64,000 bases of DNA from the NCBI GenBank assembly GCA_932294295.1, contig OW028574.1, positions 52,202,797-52,266,796 of the forward strand. The letters run 5' to 3'. The notes under the pieces are model-generated. The model was given only the letters and a program-made list of their open reading frames with translations. It did not search any database and was not told where the DNA came from. Shown here one piece after another: positions 1-11,997 of this stretch (position 1 is its first letter; each line of letters starts with the position of its first letter). Made by a program: the position numbers and the translations under genes. The DNA comes from Alitta virens (taxonomy: Eukaryota > Annelida > Polychaeta > Phyllodocida > Nereididae).

Positions 1-175
1 AGTCAGTCGTGACTGTCTTCAATTACTCAGTCAGCCAATCCACCAGTCATCTAGCCAATCAGTCAGCCAGCCCCTGAGTCAGCAAACCGGCCAGTTCGAA
101 AGTCAGCGTGTACGACACTCAGTCAGTCAGTCCAGTTAGTCAATCAGTCAGTGAATCTTTCAGTCAGTGTATAGC
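1..175. repeat. Degenerate CAGT tetranucleotide repeat
   Basis: The window opens in an impure (AGTC)n tract with cagtcagtcagt runs interrupted by CCAAT-like words. It may continue to the left of the window. A second AGTC run occurs at 15047-15085. Confidence 0.8.
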
Positions 176-1974
176 CAGAGGAGAACACAAAAGCAGAGAA
201 CAATACTTGCATGTTATCTGCTGTAACCTCAGTGCATATTTTTCCTTTCAACTTAAGTTTTTTTTCTTTAGTGAAATGTAAGTTCGCACCAGACAGCCAG
301 TGTAGGTGAGGTCAGAGAGCGGCAGTTTAGGCTTCTTTGCAAACTTTTTTTCACTTTGTGAGTGTTCATAAAGTCTTCAACTGCCCTGCAATATTCTGTT
401 GTTCAGTGACATTTTTTGCTCCTATAAAACACCCTATATACATGAATATCTATCGTCTCTTTCATCGCAGTTGTATCCCATGGGAAGTCTATGTGTCCTT
501 CCATAATGAAACTGTACATTATTTGCCCAATGTATTGCTCAATGTATATGGAGTGGGCTGGGAGGCTTGATGCATTCATTTGATGCGCATTACGAGCAGA
601 TAAAAAACAAGAAAAAACCTCTCAGATATATTGTTCTGCACATAAACTGTTGATCTCTGTCTGGAAACTTGCAAACATATGAGACAAACGCTCATGCAAT
701 CATAAAATGTCCAAAAGAGAAACGTCCAAAAAAGAAACGTCCAAAAAAGAAGCGCTGTAATGCTGTATCCACGCTGTTACACAGCAGTGCACTTACAGGC
801 AAATGTGCCATAATCAAGGAGAATGTGGTTTTCCACTGTTACGAGTTTGCTTTGAATTTGCAGGGAATGCAATAAGTGCTGTAGTTGCATTTTAGAATAC
901 AAATGGAAGGCCATTGCATTTTTTTACGCTGAACATGAAATAAAAAGTCAAAAGTGACTATATAGTCAAGTTCACAAACCACCAACCATCATCAATTAAT
1001 TTGTAAGATTGTGAATTATTTTCGAAAAACCAATTCCTAAAAACAAACTATACATGTTTTTGATCAACGACGTAGTTAGTCATTTTGACAAAATGAATGA
1101 CTTAACTAAGACTGACAACAAGAAAGCCATAAAGGGGTTAGTCATTCCACACACCGTATATAGTCTAAAACGCAATAGTTTTCCAAAAGACAAGCCCTGG
1201 ATTTGTGAGTTCTGCTGGCCGTACATACAAGTTGTAGAGCTTTTCATTTCTTATCTGTTTCACTGCAAAAACACGATTACAATAGAGGAGATATACGTTT
1301 TTTTTTCTTTTTTTGTAATGAGACTGGTTGCCACGTGCTTACATGCTCTGTCATGAATAAATGTATATCCACGGCAAGTCCCTCATGTCCCAACAAGTCT
1401 CATGTCTGCATCATGTCTTGTCTGATGTCAGCATCCGCAATGTCAGCATAAAGCCTTTTCGGTCATGCATGGTGGTCACGCCAGTGCAGTTATATGAATG
1501 TCTTTTAGAAACATTATAAAGTCGTAGCAAAGCAATTTGCGGAAATTACTGAGCTTGTTACATTTTAGATATTAAATTTTATTAGCTAAAATCCATGGAC
1601 ATTAAAGTTTTAGTACACTCATGGAAGCCACCATGGTACACTCGACCTAAGAGTGTCAGTTATGTTCCCGAACCTTCTCAGTGTAACATATATATTTCAG
1701 GGTTTTTAGTTAATATTTTGTATACTGAAACCTCGCTTTTAGAGCCACTTTTTGTGTAAATTTCACTGGTCTGAAGGCGATGTAGAAATGGTGAAATTGT
1801 CTCAATTAAGTATAGTCTTAAATCTGAGTTCCACTGCAGTTCGATTTTAAATCTTTGTATACCACATTGGCTATTGCATGAGGTATACTATGGTATAATA
1901 TATGATATTTAATATATATATCAAGGTAGTTTAATCCCTAGCTAATAATTTACATGTACCATAGATCCTCTGTG
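176..1974. other. Unassigned AT-rich DNA
   Basis: No gene or clear element was recognised. A short direct repeat of gtccaaaa-a-gaa(a/g)cg words lies at 710-755, giving a lysine/arginine-rich short ORF that I regard as chance. The ORFs here are under 105 codons and have no family resemblance. Confidence 0.5.
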
Positions 1975-2100
1975 ACTTGCCCAGCTGGTCATTAACACTG
2001 ATTAAGGCCTGTAGCCCCATGTGGATAATTTTGTGTAAGGTGCACTCCCTAAGGAGTTGAGAAGGGCTCATACATGAACAGGTTCACTGGTGGGTTAAAT
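1975..2100 (+). repeat. SINE 3' fragment, related to the copy at 32606
   Basis: The segment around 2040-2095 (GTGCACTCC...TTGAGAAGGGCTCATAC.TGAACA..TTCACTGG) aligns by eye with 32790-32830 (GTGCTC..TTGAGAAAGACTCATGCTTGAACAATTCAATTGG). The latter follows a tRNA-like head, so this is read as a diverged tail of the same SINE family. Confidence 0.4.
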
Positions 2101-2327
2101 TGGTATCGGAAGATGACACTAACAGTTCATACTTTATGTTTTTAGCTCTTCGTTTGAAACCTATCTTTAAAGACTAAATTTGCAGAGATGCCATTAGTGT
2201 TTGTGTAATTCAGCAGGAAGAAAACTTTTTATTTTCTTATTTAACTGTTACATTTGTAGCAATATATATTAAATCTGATATATATACTGATCATTGGGGG
2301 AGGGGGGGGGGGGGAGTCATCTTTCCT

Positions 2328-2435
2328 CCTGATAGCATTCCAAATCGGCCAAGCATCGTTACAGCAGATTTCATGATATCTATGGACTTGGAAACTTAAC
2401 TCCAGATTGGCTGAGTGACTGCCTTATTAGTCAAC
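2328..2435 (+). repeat. Family 1 left end fused to Family 4-like fragment
   Basis: gatagcattccaaatcgg at 2331 is a clear Family 1 left end, but the matching right end is absent. From about 2388 a gacttggaaactt..ctc word resembles the start of Family 4. It is a broken mosaic directly downstream of a poly-G run (2296-2314). Confidence 0.45.
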
Positions 2436-3019
2436 GGGGTTCCTTGTAGATCTTTCTGACCACAAAAACTGATCACAGTGACCCTACATTGGCCCTGCTC
2501 CATCTTTTTTCTCAGTTTTTATTTCTCACCTTTTTCTGCTCTGACGCGATCTGACCATTCTTTTGCCAAAATTGACGACAGGGCCTTGACGTTTACAGAT
2601 GGTAATTTTTTGGCCACTGCTGTACTGCGCCTTATTGAGCCATCCATTATTCTACACTGTGTAGGATCGCAGCAGCCTGTCGTTAAGATATGATACAAAA
2701 AATGGGGCTGTGTTTAATCAGGTCATATTTCTTGCACATGCCTCCAGTCTCAAGGGATTATGCTGGGCGCTTCCTTTACACCTATAGATGTAATGTTAAT
2801 GAAAGTGGATGGAAAGGGTGGTGTTATCATGGTGTTATTATGGGGGTGAAATTAGCTATAAAATGGAATGAATGGTGCTATGGATGATTGCCAATGATGA
2901 GGCTATAATGGGGGGGGGGACTATAGAGTTATAGGTGGGGTACATGAGATCATTTGATCTTGATACAGTTTGGTTGGTGTTTTGTGGCGTATTAAAAGGG
3001 TGATTAAACTTTTAGGAGA

Positions 3020-3061
3020 TTTTTTTTTTTTTTTTTTTTTTTTTGGGGGGGGGGGGGGGGG
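3020..3061. repeat. T(25)G(17) homopolymer pair
   Basis: A run of 25 T is directly followed by 17 G. Length is likely variable and error-prone in assembly. Other homopolymer runs are G at 2296-2314, 2911-2919, 9598-9611 and 56031-56040, and C at 14944-14960, 21079-21088 and 32133-32146. Confidence 0.9.
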
Positions 3062-3274
3062 CTTTAAACTTTGATATCAGCTTGGTCCAAGGTATGAGTC
3101 AGTGACTGAGTAAGTGAGTATGAAGCTATTAGAGCTATTATTACTCTATATTATTGATGGTAATTTCTTGTTGAGAATATTCTCATAAATAAAATGAAGG
3201 AGTTTAGTTCCACATGAATCTTTTGAGTTCTCAAATGGACTTGTATGTAATCTACTTATTGAAACAGCTAAGTG

Positions 3275-3365
3275 GTATTGTAGTTACATTGGTAAGCTCG
3301 TCTGAAGGTCTCAATGTCTTGACTTCGAATTCTGGACTGATAACTCTTGAGTGAGCTAAATCTCA
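3275..3365 (+). repeat. tRNA-like SINE head fragment
   Basis: The sequence gtaagctcgtctgaaggtct...gacttcgaattctgg resembles the head of the SINE at 29296 (ctgtcctgaaggtc...gcttcgaatcccagg), including a B-box-like gacttcgaattc. No tail was identified. Confidence 0.35.
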
Positions 3366-3596
3366 GATGGCTTTCATTGAAACGTCATAGGTAAATGTGT
3401 AACGCGTTGTGGTCTTCAAAGTCATATAAATCATCGTATTATTACTTCTTAGGTAATTTGAGATTCAGAGAAGCAAGTTCAGTGTTACTTAGCATTAAGT
3501 ACATTTGAGTGAGTACCATTCACCATTTATAATTGCTTCAGACCAGTATAGCACTAAAAATATTCTTTGATTGCTTATGAAAATCTTGGTTTCGTG

Positions 3597-3858
3597 CACT
3601 CAAAATAAATTTGACGAATTAGGTTCGTCAAACGATGAGTTGATAATTTGACGAACCTTGTTCGTTGAAAAATGCGTACAACAGCAGTTGTCTAATGATT
3701 ACCATCACTAATCATATGACCAACATGTTGGAGTTAGTCAAATGACGAACTAGGTTCGTACTAATGTCGAAGCAAAGTTCATCAAATAAGACATCATCAA
3801 AATATTAACCTAATTCATCATTTTGACGAACCTAATTCGTCAAATTTATTTTCAGTGT
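3597..3858. mobile_element. Family 5 MITE with TTGACGAATTAGG terminal repeats
   Basis: A 262 bp element with near-perfect inverted ends: the left end cactcaaaataaatttgacg... through aggttcgtcaaa is mirrored at the right end to 3858, with only one or two differences over about 36 bases. Variants of the TTGACGAACCTAATTCGTC word recur inside near 3640, 3745 and 3815, so the whole element can fold. It has no coding capacity. No convincing target-site duplication was seen. Confidence 0.75.
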
Positions 3859-4358
3859 GGATTGTACAGAGCTGCATCTCATAGTACTGAATTGATTATG
3901 GAGCGTCTCCACATAGTAGTGCAGCCCATCTCGTCTGTCCTTGAGGATAATCCAGCCACTTAACTGTCCTAGAGAATAAGTTAGCTGGGGAAAAATATAT
4001 AATATGTAATGTATTCCAATAAGTACAGCAGTTTTTCCTTGCTTTGTGCAACTGCTCATGCGTCTGCGGGCCACAGAGCACAGTGGAAGACCACCTCACT
4101 GTTAAGACCACCTCACTGTTAAGATCTCAACACTTATTTAGGGACCCAAGTGCGCACTCTGCATGGGCCAACATTGAGCCAACAGCATCAACCTTGATAG
4201 CATGATAAATCTGATTTAACAGTATGCCGGGGCCAACAATTTGCTGACATTTCCTACACTGGGTTGATTCCAGATAGCATGATACCGAGATAGACTCAAT
4301 AACTATTTGACGTTGGCCAGTGTTGTTCCATCGGCCCGATCTAGCATGTTCCTTTTAG

Positions 4359-4419
4359 TATAGCATTCCAAACGTCTGGTGACATGCTGATGTTCGCTTG
4401 ATTCGGAATGCCATCTGGG
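4359..4419. mobile_element. Family 1 MITE, short copy
   Basis: A 61 bp copy: tagcattccaaacg at the left and cggaatgccatctggg at the right, with a core of GACATGCTGATG. Non-coding. Confidence 0.6.
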
Positions 4420-4468
4420 CAGGTCAGCGTAATTTTCACCCAACATTGAGCTTATGTGACATGTCCAT

Positions 4469-4571
4469 ATAGCATTACAAAGTTGGTCAACATCGGCGCG
4501 ACATCAGCGATGTTGTAATGACACTGGCCAACATTGAAACGATGCTGGGCCGATTTGGAATGCTATCTGGG
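4469..4571. mobile_element. Family 1 MITE
   Basis: A 103 bp copy with a weak left end (tagcattacaaagttgg) and an intact right end (gccgatttggaatgctatc then tggg). The core carries CAACATCGGCGCGACATCAGC, typical of the family. Confidence 0.65.
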
Positions 4572-4720
4572 TGTTATCTGGGACATTGGTTCTGTGTGGC
4601 ATGCTATTCGGGAATGCTGAGACCAACACAGAGCCAATGCTGTTGTCCAGGATCCCCACTATTGCAGACTCCCTCACTATTAAGACCACCTAAACATTCT
4701 TACCTTTAAAACCAGTATAA

Positions 4721-4839
4721 CCCAGTTAGCATTCCAAATTGGGCCAGCATCGTTTCTATATTGGCCAACATCGGTATAACATCGTATCAACATCGTTGAC
4801 GTCGTGCTGATGTTGTGCTGATTTGGAATGCTGTCTGGG
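4721..4839. mobile_element. Family 1 MITE, well preserved
   Basis: A 119 bp copy. The ends cccagttagcattccaaatt and gatttggaatgctgtctggg are inverted repeats. The core contains repeated AACATCG words in both orientations. It lies within a Family 3 composite. Confidence 0.8.
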
Positions 4840-4875
4840 AATTAGCATCAGGGGTGGTCTTACGTTCTACATTCT

Positions 4876-6285
4876 GAAAATTGCAAGTCGTTTATAGAAG
4901 GCACATTGCGTTCTTATCCCCTTATCATATGCTCCTAATCATCTGTATCAGGCAGGTGTATGGCCCAACCTACTTGTCTTGCAGTAAGATCACCCCGAAG
5001 TCCCAATATTATCAAGGAATAGGCTTATTTCCAATATTCAGGATCTACATAAAAATGACTTCAAAGGTTTGAGGCAATGTACACACAATTTCCATCTTAA
5101 GACATAAAAGAGATAGAGAATGATAAGAAGGGATCTGGAAAAAAGCAAACAAGATTAGGAAAAATGCGCATTACGCTACTAAGACATAACATAAACATGT
5201 AGACGAAATTTGCAGCGGTAATTTGTGCTTAAATAACCAAGTTGTTGTTTCGAAATGTTTCATTGCCATTGCAGCATTAACATGCAAAATGTACCAATGC
5301 AACATGAAGTTAATAGGAAGAAGTGTGAAGTCTAAGTCATCAGACTCTAAAAATGTACAGATGGAAATGTATAAAGCGGTACCTTGCCACAAAATAAACA
5401 GACCTTTTGAAGAGCATGGTTTTTCAGTGTTAAAAAAAAACGTTGTCCAGAACAAGACTGGGTAAAAAATATATATAAACAAAAAAAATTTGTTTTAATG
5501 TTGAAGTCAGAGTCATGACCTCTCTACGACTCCTTAGCCCTAAGTGAGATGTTTTAAAGCATATATTTGTGGAAGGTGATGTATATATAATGCAACAGTG
5601 TACCATTATAACAGATGTGTGATGGCAACACACCAGTGGTTATCTGGGCTCTTTGTAATTATTATGTAAAATAGTTGAAACAAAGGAACGTAATTGTTGC
5701 GATGACATATTCTATACATGTAGTCAGTGCATGGTAGTTACCATGGAAACCATAATAATCCAAAAGTAATTGTGGCTTCTACCAGAAGGCTTGAGACCCT
5801 TCATGCTGTTCTAATGCAGTTGGTAGTAACGCGAGAGTTGGCGCTGAGGCCTGACATGCGTACGTTTCCGTGTCCTTTGATGTGATAGCGCGAAAGTAAG
5901 AAAAAACCTCGACCTTGGAGAATCGGAAGATAGGCTCGTCTGCGCATGGTTATGAGAACACGAAATTAATTGGAAGTTGTGTGTTTAGGCAGCTGTTTGG
6001 ATGCCAGTCCATCTGGTACTGATGCTGCAAGAAAAACATCCCAAGTGATGGCAGAAGCAGGAAGTGTGAGCAGTGTGCTTTGGGTCACATCCATGCATCC
6101 CTTAAATAATTATTGCATTATCAATGGCTGTTCGTATTTGACGAATTGTTTTCCATATAAAATTATCATATTGATGCAAGTGTGCCAAATTGTGTTGCTT
6201 CTATGCCTCTTACTTCGGCTTCAGGATATAACCAACAAAACTGTTAGCTAACCCCCTACATTTGTATTTGAGATATAGCTGGGTC
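4876..6285. other. Unassigned DNA
   Basis: No gene or repeat family recognised. Short overlapping ORFs at 5171-5482 (both strands) have no motif and look like chance. The stretch 6290-6362 that follows carries Family 1-like words (cattggctccatgttggcac...gttatctggga). Confidence 0.4.
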
Positions 6286-6362
6286 ACATTGGCTCCATGT
6301 TGGCACAGCGTTATCCATGAATGTCAGTTCGACATTGGGCCAATGTAAGCACGTTATCTGGG

Positions 6363-7622
6363 ACATTAGATCTTGTTTGGAGTTAAGTTTAAATAGCTTC
6401 TTTAAGATGATGAAATTTCAGTTAGTTGCATCAAGCAAGATTGCATTAGCTAAACTTACTTTAACAGATTTCTAAAAATATTCAAACTCATGCCTTTGAT
6501 AGCCTGAAGCTATTTTCAAATGTTTAACCAAATTTCTTTTTAAAATATCACCAAAGCCAAGTAATTTAACAACTTGTCAAATCTCACAGTTTTGTGTTGA
6601 CACTGAAATGCTGCAGTTGTTATGAATGTTCTCATTTTCCCCCCAGATGATTGAATATGGTCTAACTTGTGGATTAGGAGCCCAGAAGTCTGCAAACACA
6701 AATATGATGGATTGTGTTCAGCATCATTTAATTTAATGGGATGTTATTAAAACTGATGCAGAATTCATGTCATTTTGCTCTTGCTCTTCTAAATGTTATT
6801 CGTCTTGTGGTTCTTAAGCTCTAGAACTTCGCGGATAGAACAATCGAATTACAGTTGATGGAATATGTAGTAACAGAGAAAGGCTTTCAGTTAGATGATT
6901 CCACACACATTGTGTTGTCAACTGTTTGATACAGCTGCAGCTAAATAATGACACTTATAGATTTACCCGATGTGGTATTGTGCAGACTTTGCCATCATTT
7001 TAGTGCTGCCAAGTAATGATATACTTGATTGTCTATATGGGTACAAACTGTAATATTGATGATGCATTTAAACCATTTAAGCGAGTCAAACAATACCATA
7101 GACTTACCAGATATTTTCTCATAAGCTTTGTGGAAGAAATGCATGCTTTTTGGAAATATTTATCATTTTTAACTACAAGAATAGCTATTATTTTTCATAA
7201 ATTTAATTTTCTAAATCAGTTTTCTAAAATAACCGTAGCACCGGAGTCGTTCACAGAAAGAAATGTCCCAAAAAGACGAAAATGTGTAAGAGCCTCTTAG
7301 CAGTTTTTGTGACAGGAAATATATACATAGTACATGCAGATATACACACGAGCATAGGTCTTATCATATCTGTATTCTCCTGAGCTGTATATATTCAGCC
7401 TTATCCTGTCTCTGTTTGTCTACAAAGTTGCGAGAAACTAACAAAGATATCTCTTGGGACTATCTTACCCTATCTGGTACTCTCATATACCGCATATCCT
7501 ACTATCCGAGTCTATCCCCAGCGTTGCTACTGGACACTAGGGGCTGCATTGTCCACCTACTTGATTTATACTAAGGGGATCTTTAGGATATATAGTTTTA
7601 CTGACTGCTCTATCTTGGATAA
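6363..7622. other. Unassigned AT-rich DNA
   Basis: Nothing recognisable beyond short chance ORFs (for example 7016-7300). No splice-framed coding block or repeat end was seen. Confidence 0.4.
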
Positions 7623-7652
7623 ATACAATGAGACCCCACAATTAAGACCTAA

Positions 7653-7750
7653 CCCAGAAAGCATTCCGAATTGTGTCGACGTCGGCGCGATGTCGGCGAC
7701 GTCAAAACGATGTAGAAACGACACTGGCCCGATTTGGAATGCTATCTGGG
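7653..7750. mobile_element. Family 1 MITE
   Basis: A 98 bp copy: cccagaaagcattccgaatt at the left, cccgatttggaatgctatct then ggg at the right. The core is CpG-rich (gtcgacgtcggcgcgatgtc), unlike the AT-rich surroundings. Confidence 0.75.
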
Positions 7751-7847
7751 AAATAACCTGAGATGTTGGCTGAGCATTGGTCGTTATTGGCCAACATTAG
7801 CTTGACATTGATTGGTGGTATCTCATATCTGGCATGCTATCTGGGGA

Positions 7848-7909
7848 ACAACATTGCAAATCGGGACGACATATAGATGACGCTAGCCCAATTTGGAATG
7901 CTATCTGGG
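7848..7909. mobile_element. Family 1 MITE, short copy
   Basis: The right end (cccaatttggaatgctatct then ggg) is intact; the left end is degraded to acattgcaaatcggg. It lies about 100 bp from the previous copy inside the same Family 3 element. Confidence 0.5.
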
Positions 7910-8192
7910 ACTTTTGGAATCATTGAAGTGGTCCTAATATTCAGGTGGTCTTATATCTGAAAATCTTTACATTGCCATCACAGTTTTCAGTCCCACACAG
8001 ATTGCCAGCTCAACTCAATGTTGGCTTGACACGGATTAGAAGTGGGCGAAGCCCGACCAACATTGAGCCAACATAGATAACATGCTAGATCGGCTTGAGG
8101 GTCGTCTTGACATTTGGTGGTCTTAATTGCGGGGTTCCACTGTACATGTATCAGTTAAAGATATTGCATCACCCCTTTATCTGTGATTGTAT

Positions 8193-8282
8193 AATCCTAT
8201 CCCATCCTATCCTACCCTATCCTACTCTATTCATCCTATCCTATTCTGTCCTATCCTATCCTCTCTTCTCCTACCCTATCTT
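8193..8282. repeat. (CCTAT)n pentanucleotide microsatellite
   Basis: Imperfect tandem CCTAT/CCTAC/CCTCT units over about 90 bp, a few dozen bases downstream of the Family 3 right end. Confidence 0.9.
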
Positions 8283-9597
8283 GTTGCTGTTTTCTAGTTC
8301 AGTACGATGGTATGATATTATACTCCCTTATTTATGTCACATCTGACCTTGCAGCATTAATGATATCATATATCTCCAAATATATCTAAAGACATTTCAA
8401 CTGCATTATATCCAACCCGTACATTTATCTACCTGTGATATTTTGCAATTGGATCTTGGTTCTAGCCTAACTACAAGGTATAATGTGTTCTGCAGTAATT
8501 TGTTGGTTGAGAATTTGTGTGGGTTGAACAACTTTTTGTTCTTTTTTCTCCCAAATCCCCTGAGCTTATCACTAATGAAACTTGGTAGCTGTTGCAAGTT
8601 GGTTTTCTGCGAAATTCTCTTGTCTGCACCTAACAGCTTTTGCTGCAGGCTTCTGCTACCTGCTCTATGTGTGAAATGCATTAAAATCATTAATTTAGTA
8701 TTAGACGAATCTGGTGAAATATCATTTTGATAATGAACTCCATCCACTCAAGTTTTACATTCGGCTAGAGTGTCATAATGAGAAAAGCTCATTTTATATA
8801 CCTGACAAAATCATGGGATTACATTGTATTAATCTCTTCCATCCTACCAGTTAATCGCCTCATTCATTTCTCGAAATATATTTGAAATATGTGTTATCAT
8901 CAGTCGACAATGTTTTGCAGTTGCTCAAGGACATACAATTTTGATGGAGATATTTCGGAATAAAAAATCTGTAAATATAGGCCTACATGAAATCAGTCAC
9001 ATTAAGAAAGGGATAAAATGATAAAATAAATCTAAAGAAATGTATAAACCTTCATTAAATTTAATGTACTCAATGTCATAAGAGGTAAGAGATTTTAGAA
9101 GAACTATGCTAGGCCATAACTGGTATGGATTTAAGTATCTAGTATTTTGCTGCAGTGAGTGATAAACTCTAACATTTTAACATTGTAAGTTATGGAGTTT
9201 GTGAATGAAGTTCATTCCCTTTCAATACAATTCTCCAAATGGGAGTTTTTGAATCTTGATTCATGGTAATTTTTTTCCCCCAAAGAAAATGAATGTGTAA
9301 GTAACGCACTGTGACTATATTTAGAGCATGTTTATCTTTTAAAGATTCTCAAGAGTGCGACAGCTGTAAATTTTCAGAAAAAGATTCTGCTGTCATTGTT
9401 CATATATGTCTTCATGGAGAGCACAACACATTAATAATATACACCAGAGGAAATTATTCACATTTCAGTGAGAATGACATTTTCTTAACATCTTCAGCCT
9501 GGTTTTCATGTGGGTGTAAGTGGACTATTCATGGGGGACAGATATTAATGTTTTTGACTAGATTTGTTGGAAACGTGTTTGAATAGAAAAAAAGGGG
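8283..9597. other. Unassigned AT-rich DNA
   Basis: No gene or element recognised. Two opposing ORFs of about 100 codons overlap at 8406-8747; neither has a motif or splice context. Confidence 0.4.
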
Positions 9598-9837
9598 GTG
9601 GGGGGGGGGGGAGGCTATTGGCCTGAAACAAAACTAACCGCTACCTGTAACAATGTGACGTCATCTGCTGCAAGTGATAGATTGTTCTCATGGAAACAAA
9701 CCATCAATTACTGTGGTAGTAAAAGTGACCATTCTGGTAATCTATACGTTGTGTGATGATCCAGTTGCCGTCAAAATATCACATCAATGATTTGATTTCA
9801 AACAGCAAAACGTGTATGTTCATTGGAATAAATGCCA

Positions 9838-10047
9838 ATGTTGTACCGATGGTGGCCAATGTTGAATTGGCGCTGGCTCAATTTGGAATGCTATCTGCGA
9901 ATGACATGCTGAGAGCAGCCTTAGCCAAGGCAGTACGCCTGATCGGGTCTACATCGTTTCAATGTTGGCTGTCCTTGGTCGAAGGTGCACCAATGCCTAG
10001 GCAATGTCACATGTCATTTGGAAAAGACAATGGATGAAAGAAAACCT
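9838..10047 (+). repeat. Left arm of a 210 bp inverted duplication
   Basis: Matches the reverse complement of 10954-11163 over the same length with seven differences that I counted (about 97%). It begins within a Family 1 repeat (ttgtaccgatggtggccaat...gaatgctatctgc) and runs into unique sequence ending ggatgaaagaaaacct. The open frame through both arms is a by-product of the shared DNA. Confidence 0.9.
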
Positions 10048-10084
10048 ATGTTAATTTGGATTAGAATGAAGTTAATGTGTCCAT

Positions 10085-10245
10085 CAAATGCTATACTTCA
10101 CATAAATTTACTCCATACCTATGCAGGATCTTTCACTTATCCCAGCATGACATCAGGAAAGCCACATCCATGTGAAAAGATTCAAACCCGGGACCTTCAG
10201 TGGAGCTGACTGATATGTTATACTAGGTCATCCAGCTGCTGATGC
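10085..10245 (-). repeat. tRNA-like SINE fragment, minus strand
   Basis: On the minus strand the region reads ...agctggatgacctagtataa...gaaggtcccgggtttgaatc, with a B-box-like gggtttgaatc. It resembles the heads of other SINE copies here. The tail limits are uncertain. Confidence 0.4.
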
Positions 10246-10918
10246 ATATGATTGTATAAAAGTAGAAACAACTACAGTACAGAATTTTAGTAAATTAACA
10301 AGGTTGAAAATGCAATCCTGTAATTACACATATGCATTTGAAGTATCTTATCTTACCGAAGTAACCACTGTTGTTTAGTGGCAGGTATAGCAGGGTTTTT
10401 GAAGGACTGAACGTTTAATTTGAAGAGTACTGACACTATTGTAGATAACATACATAGTGAGTGGTATGTTGGATAAGAGTTAAATTTGTATCCTACTGCT
10501 ATGGTCTAATAGAACATTTTTGGTCCCATTTACGTTCAACTGCAATGCCTTCATATTGTGATAAATCTGATTGAATGCTCCACCGGGCTTTTATATCAGC
10601 TTTATAGGAAGCTTTGAATACTCAACGGAAGCCTGGCATTGGATGAACTCCTGGCGCCCTCTGTCTGCTCTCTGTGTGCCTCTGTCAGGGTCACATGACC
10701 CTCCCGGGGTTCATAGTGTCTCCTGACCGACATGTCACATGACCGGTAGCCTCGCTCTGAGTTACAACTGAATCAGCTTGTATTTGCCTGTGTACTGTCC
10801 ATTCTACAATGCACGTAGTGTCCAGACAAATTCCTCCTGTATAAGTACAGATGGATTTTAGTGACGTATTTGAAACTGTTGCGTCAGGCAAACCGGAATC
10901 TTCTTATCTTTCAATTTC

Positions 10919-10935
10919 TGTGTGTGTGTGTGTGT
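10919..10935. repeat. (TG)n microsatellite
   Basis: A short pure TG run immediately preceding the right arm of the inverted duplication. Confidence 0.85.
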
Positions 10936-10953
10936 CTTAAATCTTTTACAAAC

Positions 10954-11163
10954 AGGTTTTCTTTCATCCATTGTCTTTTCCAAATGACATGTGACATTGC
11001 CTAGGCATTGGTGCGACATCAACCAAGGACAGCCAACATTGAAACGATGTAGACCCGATCAGGCGTACTGCCTTGGCTAAGGCTGCTCTCTGCATGTCAC
11101 TTGCAGATAGCATTCCAAATTGAGCCAGCGCCAATTCAACATTGGCCACCATCGGTACAACAT
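10954..11163 (-). repeat. Right arm of a 210 bp inverted duplication
   Basis: The reverse complement of 9838-10047. Here the Family 1 element crossing the outer edge is longer (about 11105-11219, cagatagcattccaaattga to gaatgctatatgg), whereas the left arm cuts it off. This suggests the right side is the source and the left is the copy. Confidence 0.9.
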
Positions 11164-11219
11164 CGTAACAACATAGCCGATGTACCACCGATATTTTCCC
11201 GGTATAGAATGCTATATGG
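11105..11219. mobile_element. Family 1 MITE
   Basis: The left end cagatagcattccaaattga is intact; the right end tagaatgctatatgg is diverged. The core carries caacattggccaccatcgg and caacatcgtaacaacat words. It straddles the outer boundary of the right duplication arm. Further degenerate Family 1-like words continue to about 11400. Confidence 0.65.
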
Positions 11220-11399
11220 CTTGCTGTCATACCACCCAAACAGCATACCAGTTTGGTCCAATGCTTGATCTGACATGACCATGCTGGGTCGACGTTGAGC
11301 CGATGTGACATATATAATACCATGTAATTCTCAGGTAACGTGTCACATGGCTCCACATGTTCATGTCGACCAACGTCGGGTCGACTTGGGCTGCCGTCT

Positions 11400-11997
11400 G
11401 CGTTTTCGTATTCTTAATAAGCTAAATATACTAGTGTGGGATGTCATTTTTGGTCATAACCTGCCTTTAATTTAAAATCACAGAGATTCGTCCATTTTCT
11501 GTCGCTTTATATACCTGCATATCATGCATTTACTTTGCTCATACAAAACATACTTCACAATACTCGTCAAATCTCCTATATGTAGTGGGATATGCAATGT
11601 TCCAAGAAGCTCCTCTCTTCAGAGTGATATTTTAGAATTTAATTTGGCGAAGGCAGTTAAGCTGTTGGCTTCCACAGCTACTTGATATTCCATTCTTTCA
11701 TTTAATGACAGACAGGAGGAAGCACATTTTGGAAGCTAATAAAGGGCAGCTGTCTTGAATGAGAGCGAATTTCAGGAATTAGAATTGGAAACTTGGGTGA
11801 AGACGTATATGATTTACATTGGATTGAAATTCCCAATGATATGAGAGCTGAAACTAAGCTTAAATCTTTCTTTTGCTGAATGAAGTATTGTAAATAAATA
11901 GAAGTTCGCTGAATTTTTGCTATAACAAAAGTAAAATAGTTAACTTTTTATATTGTATCTAGAATGACTGACCATATTTCCGTAATTAGATCGGAGT
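11400..11997. other. Unassigned DNA
   Basis: No gene or repeat recognised. Confidence 0.4.

Larger units (their letters stand above)
4079..4875. mobile_element. Family 3 (AAGACCACC) composite with nested Family 1 copies
   Basis: Starts with cagtggaagaccacctcactgttaagaccacctcactgttaag, has another cactattaagaccacct near 4675, and ends around a ggggtggtctta at 4850-4862. Three full Family 1 copies lie inside (4359-4419, 4469-4571, 4721-4839) plus degenerate ones at 4190-4340. The outer limits are approximate. Confidence 0.5.
7623..8146. mobile_element. Family 3 element, complete, containing two Family 1 copies
   Basis: A 524 bp element with inverted ends: left atacaatgagaccccacaat then taagacc; right ggtcttaattgcggggttcc then actgtac. 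The two ends match at most of 27 positions when one is reversed. Inside are Family 1 copies at 7653-7750 and 7848-7909 and further degenerate Family 1-like words to 8090. It is the clearest Family 3 copy in the window. It has no ORF of note. Confidence 0.7.
10048..10953. other. Spacer of the inverted duplication
   Basis: 906 bases between the arms. They hold a minus-strand tRNA-like fragment (10085-10245) and a short TG run just before the right arm. No ORF with family resemblance. Confidence 0.7.

Noticed and set aside
10964..11356. Protein family shared by ORFs at 9753-10037 and 10964-11356
   Set aside because: The protein similarity is explained by the inverted DNA duplication carrying a Family 1 repeat.
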